NCBI GenBank assembly: GCA_017466445.1
Contig: JAFTUC010000022.1
Location: 1 to 64,000 of the forward strand
Direction of reading: 5' to 3'
DNA: 64,000 nt
Source of the DNA: Clostridia bacterium
GTDB taxonomy: Bacteria; Bacillota; Clostridia; Oscillospirales; CAG-272
The notes below the pieces were generated by a model, which did not search any database, was not told where the DNA came from, and saw nothing but the letters and a program-made list of their open reading frames with translations. Below are positions 1 through 8,257 of this stretch, one piece after another. Made by a program: the position numbers and the translations under genes. Every line of letters starts with the position of its first letter. Position 1 is the stretch's first letter.

Positions 1-1
1 C

Positions 2-175
2 ATTCTTGACACCAACGAGCATGACGAGGCAGGTACTCACGGCGAGTGCAGCGTATGCGGATATAAGGCTCCTGCAGCTGATACCGGCGATATGACTGCT
101 ATCATCGCTATCGTTGCTATCGTAGCAGCTCTCGGATGCGGCGTAGTTTTCACCGTATCAAGGAAGAGGATCTGA
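2..175 (+). CDS. C-terminal end of a cell-surface protein (partial)
   Basis: The frame is open from the left edge of the window to a TGA at 173-175 and encodes the last 57 residues of a longer protein. The visible part has a CSVCGY-type two-cysteine motif, a short PAADTGD stretch, a hydrophobic segment of about 20 residues rich in Ile, Ala and Val, and a basic tail ending SRKRI. This is the layout of a cell-wall or membrane-anchored C-terminus; the TGD before the helix resembles a degenerate sortase-type signal, but no clear LPxTG is present. The extracellular part and its function lie outside the window. A terminator follows directly. Confidence 0.75.
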   Translation: MLDTNEHDEAGTHGECSVCGYKAPAADTGDMTAIIAIVAIVAALGCGVVFTVSRKRI

Positions 176-200
176 GTACAAACTGTATGACTTAAAAAAA

Positions 201-230
201 CGGGACACCGTCAAAGGTGTCTCGTTTTTT
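201..230 (+). terminator. Rho-independent terminator of the upstream surface-protein gene
   Basis: A 9-bp stem (CGGGACACC with GGTGTCTCG, one G-U pair) is followed by a run of six T residues, 26 bases after the stop codon at 175. Confidence 0.85.
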
Positions 231-233
231 GTC

Positions 234-262
234 TTGACAAATTAAATATAATCATATATAAT
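234..262 (+). promoter_or_regulatory. Sigma-A promoter of the sugar isomerase-like gene
   Basis: TTGACA at 234-239 and TATAAT at 257-262 with a 17-bp spacer, both perfect consensus, 48 bp before the ATG at 310. Confidence 0.85.
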
Positions 263-309
263 TAGGACTAACATTGCTTATTTAAAATCACAGAAAGGGA
301 TTGTCTGTT

Positions 310-1083
310 ATGAAAAAATATATCGACGTTTTTTTCGGAATTACATATGATGAGCTTTTTCCGATGGCAAAAAAGGAAGGCTTTGATGGCTTCTTTTCGG
401 GAGAAATTTTTGCAAACGAGGTCGAAAAGCTTGAGAAGATCGAGCTTCTCGCAAGAGAAAATAAAATGGAATGGGAGACCTCGCATTCTACGATTCCGGG
501 CAGTCAGACGATCTGGTCAAAAGGGAAAGCAGGGGATGAATACTGCAGGACACTGCTTGCAAATATAGATAACTGTAAACGCTTTGGCGCACCTCTTTTG
601 GTAGTCCACGTTTCTCCCGATTTTTCAAAAGAACCAAGCTTTGATATCGGAATCGGAAGACTTGCTACGATAGTTGAGTATGCAAAAGAAAAAGGCGTAA
701 AAATAGCGTTTGAAAATATTGATTCGGAAGAATACTTGCTTGCCGTATTGGATTATTTTAAGGATCCGCACGTAGGATTTTGCTATGATTGCGGTCATGA
801 AGCTTGCCATACCCCGGGTGTAAGATATCTGCCGCGACTTGGAAAGAGACTTTTTTGCACGCACCTGCACGATAATGACGGGAAATACGATCAGCATTTT
901 CTGCCTTTTGACGGTTCGATCGATTTTGAGCTTATGTGCAGTGAGCTGAAAGCGTGCGGATATAATAAAAATCTTACTCTTGAGCTTTGCTATAGCGATG
1001 TGTATAAAAAGAAGTGTACAAAGGAAGAATTCGTGCGCGAAGCATTCCTTCGTTTGAAAAAGATGGATGATATGATGAAATAA
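310..1083 (+). CDS. Sugar phosphate isomerase/epimerase (TIM-barrel, AP-endonuclease-2 fold)
   Basis: The 257-residue protein is of the xylose-isomerase-like TIM-barrel superfamily (sugar phosphate isomerase/epimerase, IolE/IolI-like). Visible family signs are the histidine in LVVHVSPDF, the metal-ligand type glutamate in IAFENIDSEE, the FCYDCGHE segment, the CTHLHDNDG segment with two histidines and an aspartate, and a terminal LTLELCYS glutamate. These are the positions that bind a divalent metal in the family. The ATG at 310 is chosen over the in-frame TTG at 301 because an AGAAAGGGA ribosome binding site lies at about 291-299, too close to the TTG. The gene is monocistronic between a consensus promoter and a convergent hairpin. 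The substrate cannot be told from sequence; a ketose or inosose derivative is a guess. Confidence 0.8.
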   Translation: MKKYIDVFFGITYDELFPMAKKEGFDGFFSGEIFANEVEKLEKIELLARENKMEWETSHSTIPGSQTIWSKGKAGDEYCRTLLANIDNCKRFGAPLLVVHVSPDFSKEPSFDIGIGRLATIVEYAKEKGVKIAFENIDSEEYLLAVLDYFKDPHVGFCYDCGHEACHTPGVRYLPRLGKRLFCTHLHDNDGKYDQHFLPFDGSIDFELMCSELKACGYNKNLTLELCYSDVYKKKCTKEEFVREAFLRLKKMDDMMK

Positions 1084-1107
1084 CCCCTTTGCGAAAGGGA
1101 GTAAAGC

Positions 1108-1134
1108 AAGCGGTGAGCAATCTGCTCACCGCTT
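1108..1134. terminator. Shared hairpin between convergent genes
   Basis: A perfect 12-bp stem (AAGCGGTGAGCA with TGCTCACCGCTT) sits between two convergent stop codons. The T-tract is weak on both sides, so termination is inferred mainly from the position. Confidence 0.6.
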
Positions 1135-1153
1135 GTCATTTACTTTGTATTCT

Positions 1154-2257
1154 TTATTCCACGCTGATCTTGGTAAATACGTATTTTCCTCTGATATATT
1201 CCTCAGTGTTGCCTTCCCAGTTTACGTCGCTCATATAGTAGACGCACGACTGATCATTTGACGTGAGCAGGCAGGGACTGTAGCTGAAGCGGTGGTGGTT
1301 CGACCATACGTAGGGAAGGGGATTTTCTGCGGCTACCCATGTTTTGCCCATATCCGCACTGTAGAAAAGGTCGGCACCCGTCTTGCTCGTGTTGGCTACG
1401 TTTCTCCAGCCGGCAACGAATATGATGCCATCCTCTCCGTGCGGAAGCCATGCGCAGCAGGGGGTAGATCCGAGGATCTTCCCGTCGGTCGACTTGACCA
1501 TTACGCCGTAATCGTTAGGGTCGCCCCAATCGGTAAGAGAATCTGATATCTTTACGTGAACGGGAGATTCGGGCATTCTTACCATTTCGTAAGAAGCGAC
1601 ATATTTTCCGTCGTTCGTTTTGGAAACAGTGACCATGCCCGGGCGGAGATGCTTGTCCTCCGGAGCAAGAAGATATTTCTTTTCTCCCCAGTTTATGCCA
1701 TCCTTAGAGCATCTGAATACGAGACGCTGACCGTGAACGTCGTCGACCTCGGTCTCGTCCGAATAGAAGCAAACGAGTGTTCCGTCATCATCGCACATAA
1801 CGAAAGGCTCGTACATGCCGTGATCGATCCTTCCGCCTTCGTCAACGACCGTGAATTCTTCCCACGTGCGTCCGATATCGTAGCTGCGCCAGAGGCACAT
1901 TTTCGTCGCAATTGCAACTTGGGGATCGCGCGAGCATCCCGCAACGAGAATAGTGCCTTCGGGCATGTCTCCTATACGGCATGGAAGCTCGTATATGTGC
2001 GGCTGCCAGTTTGAAATAAATCCTTCCTGAAGTTGCTCCTCTATCGTGGAGATATGGGACCAGCTTGCGCCACCGTCTTTACTTTCAAAGACCTTGTATC
2101 CGCTAACCTCGAGCGTTTCGCCGGTAGCTATCAGCGTTCCGTTGTGCTCGCCCGAATGGGAAAGCTCGACGAGTCGGGGATAGGTGAGACGTACGTCACA
2201 TCCTTCGGAGGGTCCGTATACGTTTACCGGATCGGTGTGTCTTAAGGTAATGCTCAT
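1154..2257 (-). CDS. Sialidase-fold (BNR repeat) protein, no signal peptide
   Basis: The 367-residue protein carries several Asp-box (S-x-D-x-G-x-x-W) motifs of the six-bladed sialidase-type propeller: ESKDGGASW near residue 60, RSYDIGRTW near 125, CSKDGINW near 185 and YSADMGKTW near 305. The N-terminus has no signal sequence, so a cytoplasmic enzyme is likely. The family includes exo-sialidases and other BNR hydrolases; the catalytic arginine triad could not be assigned with confidence, so the substrate is open. It lies 21 bp downstream of a related lipoprotein gene (2279-3937) and is probably co-transcribed with it. The two share the order of blades and phrases such as LYELP, RPGM and WCAW/CCAW, which points to an old duplication within the pair. 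Confidence 0.75.
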   Translation of the reverse strand: MSITLRHTDPVNVYGPSEGCDVRLTYPRLVELSHSGEHNGTLIATGETLEVSGYKVFESKDGGASWSHISTIEEQLQEGFISNWQPHIYELPCRIGDMPEGTILVAGCSRDPQVAIATKMCLWRSYDIGRTWEEFTVVDEGGRIDHGMYEPFVMCDDDGTLVCFYSDETEVDDVHGQRLVFRCSKDGINWGEKKYLLAPEDKHLRPGMVTVSKTNDGKYVASYEMVRMPESPVHVKISDSLTDWGDPNDYGVMVKSTDGKILGSTPCCAWLPHGEDGIIFVAGWRNVANTSKTGADLFYSADMGKTWVAAENPLPYVWSNHHRFSYSPCLLTSNDQSCVYYMSDVNWEGNTEEYIRGKYVFTKISVE

Positions 2258-2278
2258 TTTAATGTCCTCGTTTCTTTT

Positions 2279-3937
2279 TTATTTGAATATTCTTATCATC
2301 GCAAAGTCGATCTGCGATTTTTCGGGGTAGATGCCTTCCACGTTGTTTCCGTAGAAGAGGATAGAGCCGTCAGTCGAGAAAAAGAGCGAGGCGCTGTATC
2401 CGAGGTTGGTGCCACTTCCATGGGGAAGGGGATTATCGATCGTTTCAAAGGTCTGTCCGTAGTCAAAGCTTACAAGTATCTTGTTTGGAGTTGAGTCACC
2501 GTATTTTGCCGTGACTATGAGAGTTCCGCATTCACCGCCTGCAGGCGTCCACGCGCACCATGGAGCGGATCCCATGGAATATCCGTTCTTGGCAAGTAGC
2601 TTGCTTCCGATGTCGGACGCGTCCCATTTCGTTATATCGTCTGTAATTTTGTAGTATATGGGACATCCGGACCAGTCGCCGAATATCTCGTATGCGATGA
2701 AATATTTTCCGTTGCCCATCTTTGTGATAATGCCCATTCCGGGACGGTATGAAGGCTTGTCTGCGGCTACGACCTCGGTGTAGTCACTCCAGGTCTTGCC
2801 GTCCTTTGTGCGTTTGTAAACTACCGTTTGATCGTGTTCTCCCGCGATATTTCGTCCTGTATCGTCCGTGTAGAAGCAGTAGAGGTATCCGCCGTCTGCT
2901 ATGAGATAAGGCTCCCATACGCCGAGATCTCCTTCGAGACCGCCACCCTCTGCGATGACAGAGTGCTGACTCCAGCTCTTTCCGCAGTCATCCGACTTCC
3001 ATATCGAGAGATGAGATTTTCTCTTCTGCGGTGGGTCGATAGAGCAGCCTGCAAGGAGGAGAGTTCCTTTTTTGAGTTCTCCGATGTCCTCGGGAAGCTC
3101 GTAAAGCGCGGGATTCCAACAAGCCTCGATCGAGGTATCGATCGTTTCCTTCGCTTCGGAAAGGGGTTCCCACTTGTTTCCGCGGTCGGTGCTCGTGTAT
3201 ACCCTGAAGCTCGTGGGTGCGCCACGTTTTCCGCTGTCTGGAACCGAGAATGCCGCGATAAGAGTTCCGTTCTTCTCACCGCTGTGCTGGAGCTCGATTA
3301 TGGAGGGATATCCGCATCCGGTGCTCCACGTGTCGATATCGCCGTAATATACCGTAGATTTTTCAAGGATCTCAAACTCTGTGCCACTCGACGCGGTTAT
3401 AAGATTTTTTGAATAAAATCTATCCATGATCATCTTTCCCGAATCTATGTTGAGCTCGGTTCCTTTCTCTGATTTCTTTACGTATTCGTTTGTAAAGACC
3501 TTGATCGCGCGAACCGTCGCTGCCGGAGTTGATCCGAAGATCACGATCGATGTGTCGCTTATCTCAACTATGTAGGCTTCCTTGTCTGTTTTAGAGCGAA
3601 GCTTTTCCGAGGTGCTTTCGGTAGCATTTCGGTCGGTAGCACCGATAAGGATCTCCTTTGCGGAGCTTGTGTAGGGAGTGTCGTCATCGATCGCAACAGC
3701 AAGGTCGATTCCCATAATATCCTTTACAGTGCTTTTCAAAACCGATGTCTGCTTAGTTACGGATGTGTCGCACGCTCCGTCACGGACTATCGTAAAGCCG
3801 CTTATGTCGAGAAGCTGAGCATTACTCTCGCCGCTGTCGGGCGTACCGCTTTTTTCGCCCTTTCCGGTACATGATATAACCGAAAGGGAAAGGGCAAATA
3901 TCAGCACAGATAAGACTATACTGCTTAATGATCTCAT
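2279..3937 (-). CDS. Lipoprotein with C-terminal sialidase-fold (BNR) domain
   Basis: The 552-residue protein begins with a lipoprotein signal peptide; the lipobox VISC puts the lipidated cysteine at about residue 23. Residues 45-150 form an alpha/beta segment of unknown role; it contains an EILIGATDRN stretch like the small N-terminal domain often found before hydrolase domains. From about residue 190 there is a sialidase-type propeller with Asp boxes (STDRGNKW, KSDDCGKSW, VSFDYGQTF). It is likely anchored on the outer face of the membrane. It is the first gene of a two-gene unit with the related cytosolic protein downstream, so the pair may process the same glycan outside and inside the cell. 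Exact specificity is not determinable here. Confidence 0.78.
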   Translation of the reverse strand: MRSLSSIVLSVLIFALSLSVISCTGKGEKSGTPDSGESNAQLLDISGFTIVRDGACDTSVTKQTSVLKSTVKDIMGIDLAVAIDDDTPYTSSAKEILIGATDRNATESTSEKLRSKTDKEAYIVEISDTSIVIFGSTPAATVRAIKVFTNEYVKKSEKGTELNIDSGKMIMDRFYSKNLITASSGTEFEILEKSTVYYGDIDTWSTGCGYPSIIELQHSGEKNGTLIAAFSVPDSGKRGAPTSFRVYTSTDRGNKWEPLSEAKETIDTSIEACWNPALYELPEDIGELKKGTLLLAGCSIDPPQKRKSHLSIWKSDDCGKSWSQHSVIAEGGGLEGDLGVWEPYLIADGGYLYCFYTDDTGRNIAGEHDQTVVYKRTKDGKTWSDYTEVVAADKPSYRPGMGIITKMGNGKYFIAYEIFGDWSGCPIYYKITDDITKWDASDIGSKLLAKNGYSMGSAPWCAWTPAGGECGTLIVTAKYGDSTPNKILVSFDYGQTFETIDNPLPHGSGTNLGYSASLFFSTDGSILFYGNNVEGIYPEKSQIDFAMIRIFK

Positions 3938-3973
3938 AAATATTCTCCTTTGTTGTGGTTTGTATATGTCTAT

Positions 3974-4002
3974 ATTCTACTATATTTTAAAATAAATTTC
4001 AA
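3974..4002 (-). promoter_or_regulatory. Promoter of the BNR lipoprotein operon
   Basis: On the minus strand TTGAAA (3997-4002), a 17-bp spacer and TAGAAT (3974-3979), about 36 bp upstream of the lipoprotein start codon. Confidence 0.6.
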
Positions 4003-4013
4003 CCGAAAAAACT

Positions 4014-4041
4014 TCGTCACTATGCCGAAATCATGTGACGA
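4014..4041. promoter_or_regulatory. Inverted repeat upstream of the BNR operon promoter
   Basis: TCGTCAC (4014-4020) and GTGACGA (4035-4041) form perfect 7-bp arms around a 14-bp spacer, placed just upstream of the -35 box of the leftward promoter. It could be an activator site; a T-run on the plus-strand side also allows a terminator-like role, although no rightward gene ends here. Confidence 0.4.
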
Positions 4042-4162
4042 TTTTTGTGCAGTTTGCTGCTTTTTTGAAAAAATTATTTTAAAATGACGAATTTGTCAAT
4101 AAATATCTGCTTTGGATACAAAATTTTTTTCAATTATACCGAAAAAAATTTTGTTAAATCTA

Positions 4163-4191
4163 TGTACAATCGCGCGAAAATATGATAAAAT
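4163..4191 (+). promoter_or_regulatory. Possible purC promoter
   Basis: TGTACA (4163-4168), a 17-bp spacer and TAAAAT (4186-4191), 43 bp before the purC ATG. The -35 match is weak. Confidence 0.4.
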
Positions 4192-4233
4192 AAGACGTAA
4201 TATAAAATCGTACTTACAAAGGAGTGCAAATTT

Positions 4234-4932
4234 ATGAAAAAGCTTTATGAAGGAAAAACCAAAGATGTCTATGCTCTTGATAACGGAAACGTTATGCTTA
4301 AGTTCAAGGATGACTGTACCGGCAAGGATGGAGTTTTCGATCCGGGCGAGAACAGTGTAGGACTTACTATCGAAGGAATCGGAAAGGCTAATCTCCAGAC
4401 CTCCGTGCATTATTTTGAGCTTCTTAAAAAAGCGGGAATAAAGACGCACTACGTAAGTGCCGACGTGGAAAACGCTACCATGGAGGTTCTTCCCGCAGAG
4501 AACTTCGGTAAGGCGCAGGGCGGAAACGGACTTGAGGTCATTTGCCGTCTCGTTGCTACCGGAAGCTTTATCCGTAGATACGGAGAATATATCAAGGACG
4601 GAACCGTGCTTGAGGGCGGTTATGTTGAATGTACCTTCAAAAATGATGAGAAGGGCGATCCGCTCGTTACGGGCGAGGGACTTGCCGCTCTCGGAGTAAT
4701 GACTCCCGAAATGTTTGCGAGCATGAAGGAGCAGACCCTCAAGATCACGAGGATCGTTGCGGATGACCTTAAGAGCATCGGTCTTGACCTTTGGGATATC
4801 AAGTTCGAATTCGGATATAATAACGGCGAGGTCGTTCTTATCGACGAGATCGCATCGGGAAATATGAGAGTTTATAAGGACGGCAAGATCGTCGATCCCG
4901 TTGAGCTCACAAAGTACATCCTTAACAGATAA
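4234..4932 (+). CDS. purC: Phosphoribosylaminoimidazole-succinocarboxamide synthase (SAICAR synthetase)
   Basis: PurC joins aspartate to CAIR with ATP to give SAICAR, in de novo purine synthesis in the cytoplasm. The 232-residue length is normal for the short bacterial form. Family signs are the N-terminal [10 protein letters not shown] loop, [10 protein letters not shown] (usually FKD-x-T-A-x-x-G), the [11 protein letters not shown] segment close to the family signature, the LWDIKFEFG stretch and the C-terminal [12 protein letters not shown]. An AAAGGAG ribosome binding site lies 9 bases before the ATG. The gene stands alone here; no other pur genes flank it. Two hairpins follow the stop codon. 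Confidence 0.96.
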   Translation: MKKLYEGKTKDVYALDNGNVMLKFKDDCTGKDGVFDPGENSVGLTIEGIGKANLQTSVHYFELLKKAGIKTHYVSADVENATMEVLPAENFGKAQGGNGLEVICRLVATGSFIRRYGEYIKDGTVLEGGYVECTFKNDEKGDPLVTGEGLAALGVMTPEMFASMKEQTLKITRIVADDLKSIGLDLWDIKFEFGYNNGEVVLIDEIASGNMRVYKDGKIVDPVELTKYILNR

Positions 4933-4937
4933 AAAAT

Positions 4938-4974
4938 ATCACCGAAGGAAATTTTCCTTCGGTGATGCTTTTTT
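4938..4974 (+). terminator. purC terminator
   Basis: A stem built from ATCACCGAAGGAAA and its complement is followed by GCTTTTTT, starting a few bases after the purC stop. Confidence 0.88.
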
Positions 4975-4983
4975 GCAGCAAAA

Positions 4984-5013
4984 CGGAGAGACGTTGAGTC
5001 TCTCCGCTTTTTA
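4984..5013. terminator. Bidirectional terminator between purC and rpsU
   Basis: The stem CGGAGAGAC / GTCTCTCCG has a T-run on the plus-strand side and a shorter TTTT on the minus-strand side. It probably ends leftward rpsU transcripts and backs up the purC terminator. Confidence 0.75.
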
Positions 5014-5057
5014 GCCGTATTAGGTTACTTTGTCATTAAGTAAACAAAAAAGCAAAA

Positions 5058-5234
5058 TTACTTGTACTTACGCTTTCTTGCTGCTTCAGACTTCTTTTTG
5101 CGCTTTACACTGGGCTTGTCATACTGCTCTCTCTTCTTGAGCTCGGTAAGAACGCCCGAACGCTGCTGAGCTCTCTTGAATCTGCGAAGCGCGCTGTCGA
5201 TAGATTCATTTTCCTTAACTCTGATCTCTGCCAT
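5058..5234 (-). CDS. rpsU: 30S ribosomal protein S21
   Basis: S21 is a small basic protein of the 30S subunit platform near the anti-Shine-Dalgarno region. The 58-residue product starts [20 protein letters not shown] and ends in the usual lysine/arginine-rich tail. The start at 5234 follows a strong GGAGGG ribosome binding site; a longer in-frame reading back to 5315 is not needed and would cover the leader. It has its own consensus promoter, so it is transcribed separately from leuS upstream. Confidence 0.95.
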   Translation of the reverse strand: MAEIRVKENESIDSALRRFKRAQQRSGVLTELKKREQYDKPSVKRKKKSEAARKRKYK

Positions 5235-5289
5235 TAACCATCCCTCCTCTCGCCGGTGCAAGAGAAAATCTCTTAAAAGTTTGTGAAAG

Positions 5290-5319
5290 GGAAACATCTC
5301 CTTTTTCGGAAACATCTCC
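5290..5319 (-). repeat. rpsU: Two direct copies of a 12-bp unit in the rpsU leader
   Basis: The plus-strand unit GGAAACATCTCC occurs at 5290-5301 and 5308-5319. On the transcribed strand each copy begins GGAGATG, which looks like a Shine-Dalgarno sequence plus ATG. It lies between the promoter and the rpsU start. Confidence 0.7.
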
Positions 5320-5324
5320 TAAAC

Positions 5325-5353
5325 ATTATACAACAAGACTTCAATAATGTCAA
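5325..5353 (-). promoter_or_regulatory. rpsU: rpsU promoter
   Basis: On the minus strand perfect TTGACA (5348-5353), a 17-bp spacer and perfect TATAAT (5325-5330). Confidence 0.85.
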
Positions 5354-5400
5354 TACTTATTTAAAAACAAGTTTGAATTTTTTTAAATTTTTGGTCGGTT

Positions 5401-7803
5401 TTATCTTACAACAAGATTAACGAGCTTTCCGGGAACGCAAATTTCCTTGACGATCGTCTTTCCGTCGATAAGCTCTGCGATCCTCTCGTTTGCTTTTGCC
5501 GCGGAGATCATATCGTCCTTGGAAGCGTCTGCCGGGATCGTTACGGTCGCGCGGAGCTTTCCGCAGATCTGTACTGCGATCTCGATAGTTGCATCAAGAG
5601 TCTTTGCCTCATCGTATGTCGGCCACGCAGAGGTCGCAAGCATCTCGTAGTTTCCGAGGTACTCGTTTATCTCCTCGCAAACGTGGGGAGCAAAAGGAGA
5701 GAGTATCGAAATGAAGGTGTAAAGCTCGTCTTTTGTGAGCGTGCCTACCTCGTAGATCCTGTTAAGAAGGGTCATCATAGCCGCGATCGCGGTGTTGAAC
5801 TTCATAGCCTCGATGTCCTCGGAGACCTTTTTGATCGTCTTGTGGAAATCGCACTCAAGCTCTGCGGTAACACCGTTTCCTTTGGTGATATCCGAGAGCG
5901 CGGCAACACGCTCGATAAATCTGCGGCAACCCTTAACGCTGCTTTCGGACCAGGGAGCGGCGCTTCCGTATTCGCCCATAAAGAGGACGTAGGTGCGGAG
6001 AGTATCGGCACCGTAGGTGTTTACGATATCGTTGGGGTCGATTACGTTTCCGCGTGATTTACTCATCTTGACACCGTCGGGACCGAGGATAAGACCCTGC
6101 GCGGTACGCTTTGCGTACGGCTCCTCGTAAGGAACGAGACCGAGATCGTAAAGGAACTTGTACCAGAAACGGGAATAAATCATGTGACGGGTAACGTGCT
6201 CCATACCGCCGTTGTACCAGTCTACGGGCATCCAGTATTTGAGAGCGTCCTCGTTTGCAAATGCACTGTCGTTGCTCGGATCGACGTAGCGCAGGAAGTA
6301 CCAGGACGAGCCTGCCCACTGAGGCATGGTGTCGGTCTCACGTTTTGCGTCGCCGCCGCACTTGGGACACTTGCAGTTAACGAACGATTCGATCTTGGCA
6401 AGAGGACTTTCGCCACCCTCACCCGGCTCGAAATTCTCAACGTCGGGAAGCCTTAAGGGGAGATCCTCGTAGTTAAGAGCGACCATTCCGCAGCAGGGGC
6501 AGTGAACGATCGGAATAGGCTCACCCCAGTATCTCTGACGGTTGAACGCCCAATCCTTCATTTTGAACTGTACGCCCTTTTCACCGACGCCGCGCTCTGC
6601 AAGTATCTCGGTCGCCTTTGCGATAGAATCCTTCTTGTTTGTGAATCCGTTAAGGAAATCGGAGTTTATCATCTCTCCGTCGCCCGTGTAAGCACCTTCC
6701 TCGATGTTTCCGCCCTTTATGACCTCGATTATGTCGATGCCGAACTTCTTTGCGAAATCGTAGTCACGCTCGTCGTGTGCGGGAACTGCCATTATAGCGC
6801 CCGTACCGTAGCCCATCATTACGTAGTCGGCGATGTAGATCGGGATTTCCTTGCCTGAAAGAGGATTTACAGCACTGAGTCCCTCGATCTTGACACCCGT
6901 TTTGTCTTTTACGAGTTGGGTGCGCTCGAATTCGGTCTTCTTGCTGCACTCCTCGCGGTATGCCGCGATTGCGTCCATATTGGTGATGCGATCGGCGTAC
7001 TTTTCAATGTATGGATGCTCGGGAGCCATTACCATAAAGGTAACACCGAACATGGTGTCGGGACGGGTAGTGTAGATGCGCAGACAGTCGTCCGTTCCGC
7101 TTATTTTAAAGTTTGCGAATGCGCCCTCACTCTTTCCGATCCAGTTGACCTGCTGCATCTTGATGTTGGGAAGATAGTCTACCTTTTCAAGACCTGAGAG
7201 AAGCTTGTCAGCGTATTCTGTGATGCGAAGATACCATACGTCCTTCGACTTCTGGATAACGTCACTGCCGCAGATGTCGCACTTTCCGCCCTGCGAGTCC
7301 TCGTTCGAGAGAACGCACTTGCAGTGAGGACAGTAGTTTACGAGAGCCTGATCGCGGAACGCGAGTCCGTTTTCAAACATTTTGAGGAAGATCCACTGAG
7401 TCCACTTGTAGTAATTCTCGTCGGTAGTATCAATGACTCTCGACCAGTCGAAGGAGAAGCCCACCTTTTTAAGCTGAGCGGTGAACTTTTCTATGTTCTT
7501 GTCAGTAAGAGTTCTCGGGTGGGTGTTGAATTTGATAGCCGAGTTTTCGGTAGGCAGACCGAAAGCGTCAAAGCCGATAGGGAAGAGCACGTTGTAGCCC
7601 TCCTTGCGGCGCTTGCGCGATACGACCTCGAGACCCGAATACGCCTTTATGTGACCGACGTGCATTCCCGAGCCGCTTGGATACGGGAACTCAACGAGAG
7701 CGTAGAACTTAGGCTTCGAGTGATCGTCTGATGCATCGAATACCTTAGTCTCCTCCCAACGCTCCTGCCATTTTTCTTCAATAGATTTAAAATCGTATTT
7801 CAT
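5401..7803 (-). CDS. leuS: Leucyl-tRNA synthetase
   Basis: A class I aminoacyl-tRNA synthetase that charges tRNA-Leu. The 800-residue length fits bacterial LeuRS. The HIGH-type motif is in PSGSGMHVGHIKAY near residue 45, a zinc-type CPHC...CDIC cluster is near 155-180, the CP1 editing domain includes TTRPDTMFGVT, and the KMSKSRGNV loop sits near residue 578. A C-terminal anticodon-binding domain ends with the usual KLVNLVV tail. It lies downstream of rsfS with a 41-bp gap, a common arrangement in Clostridia, so both may share a transcript. Confidence 0.97.
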   Translation of the reverse strand: MKYDFKSIEEKWQERWEETKVFDASDDHSKPKFYALVEFPYPSGSGMHVGHIKAYSGLEVVSRKRRKEGYNVLFPIGFDAFGLPTENSAIKFNTHPRTLTDKNIEKFTAQLKKVGFSFDWSRVIDTTDENYYKWTQWIFLKMFENGLAFRDQALVNYCPHCKCVLSNEDSQGGKCDICGSDVIQKSKDVWYLRITEYADKLLSGLEKVDYLPNIKMQQVNWIGKSEGAFANFKISGTDDCLRIYTTRPDTMFGVTFMVMAPEHPYIEKYADRITNMDAIAAYREECSKKTEFERTQLVKDKTGVKIEGLSAVNPLSGKEIPIYIADYVMMGYGTGAIMAVPAHDERDYDFAKKFGIDIIEVIKGGNIEEGAYTGDGEMINSDFLNGFTNKKDSIAKATEILAERGVGEKGVQFKMKDWAFNRQRYWGEPIPIVHCPCCGMVALNYEDLPLRLPDVENFEPGEGGESPLAKIESFVNCKCPKCGGDAKRETDTMPQWAGSSWYFLRYVDPSNDSAFANEDALKYWMPVDWYNGGMEHVTRHMIYSRFWYKFLYDLGLVPYEEPYAKRTAQGLILGPDGVKMSKSRGNVIDPNDIVNTYGADTLRTYVLFMGEYGSAAPWSESSVKGCRRFIERVAALSDITKGNGVTAELECDFHKTIKKVSEDIEAMKFNTAIAAMMTLLNRIYEVGTLTKDELYTFISILSPFAPHVCEEINEYLGNYEMLATSAWPTYDEAKTLDATIEIAVQICGKLRATVTIPADASKDDMISAAKANERIAELIDGKTIVKEICVPGKLVNLVVR

Positions 7804-7844
7804 AATCCTAAAAACCTTTCACAAATGATGAAATAATGCGGATC

Positions 7845-8198
7845 TCAGATAAGGAGATCCGAGATGTCAACGTTTTCTGCCTCAGCCCAAAGCTTGTCGA
7901 GCTTGTAAAATTCCTTGGCTGATTTGGTAAATACGTGTACCATAACGCTGTTGTAATCAAGGACTATCCAGGAGGCGTCCTCGTGACCCTCGATGTTGAG
8001 AGGCTTCTCTCCGAGCTCACCGAGCTTAAACTCAAGCTCGCCCTCAAGCGCACGGTTGTGAGTTGTAGAGGTTCCGGTGCAGATGACGAGATATTCGGTG
8101 AGCACCGTCTTTCCCTCTACGTAAAGCATGGAGATGTCCTGAGCGCTTTTTTCATCGAGTATTTTTACTATGGTTTTTGCCAGTTCGAGAGCGGTCAT
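7845..8198 (-). CDS. rsfS: Ribosome silencing factor RsfS (Iojap/YbeB family)
   Basis: RsfS binds ribosomal protein uL14 and blocks joining of the subunits under nutrient limitation. The 117-residue product has the family pattern DISMLYVEGKT...YLVICTG near residues 20-45 and DASWIVLDYNSVMVHVF near 75-95. The start at 8198 is taken because MTALELAK matches the usual N-terminus and a GGGAAAGGA site precedes it. Its neighbours yqeK and nadD upstream and leuS downstream are the standard Firmicutes order. Confidence 0.93.
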   Translation of the reverse strand: MTALELAKTIVKILDEKSAQDISMLYVEGKTVLTEYLVICTGTSTTHNRALEGELEFKLGELGEKPLNIEGHEDASWIVLDYNSVMVHVFTKSAKEFYKLDKLWAEAENVDISDLLI

Positions 8199-8257
8199 AT
8201 ATTTTCCTTTCCCTATAAGATCATTAAAATTTATTATAGCATTAAAAATGTCATTAT

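Noticed and set aside
268-486. A 72-codon minus-strand frame over the start of the first complete gene
   Set aside because: It overlaps the promoter and start of the sugar isomerase-like gene and has no supporting features.
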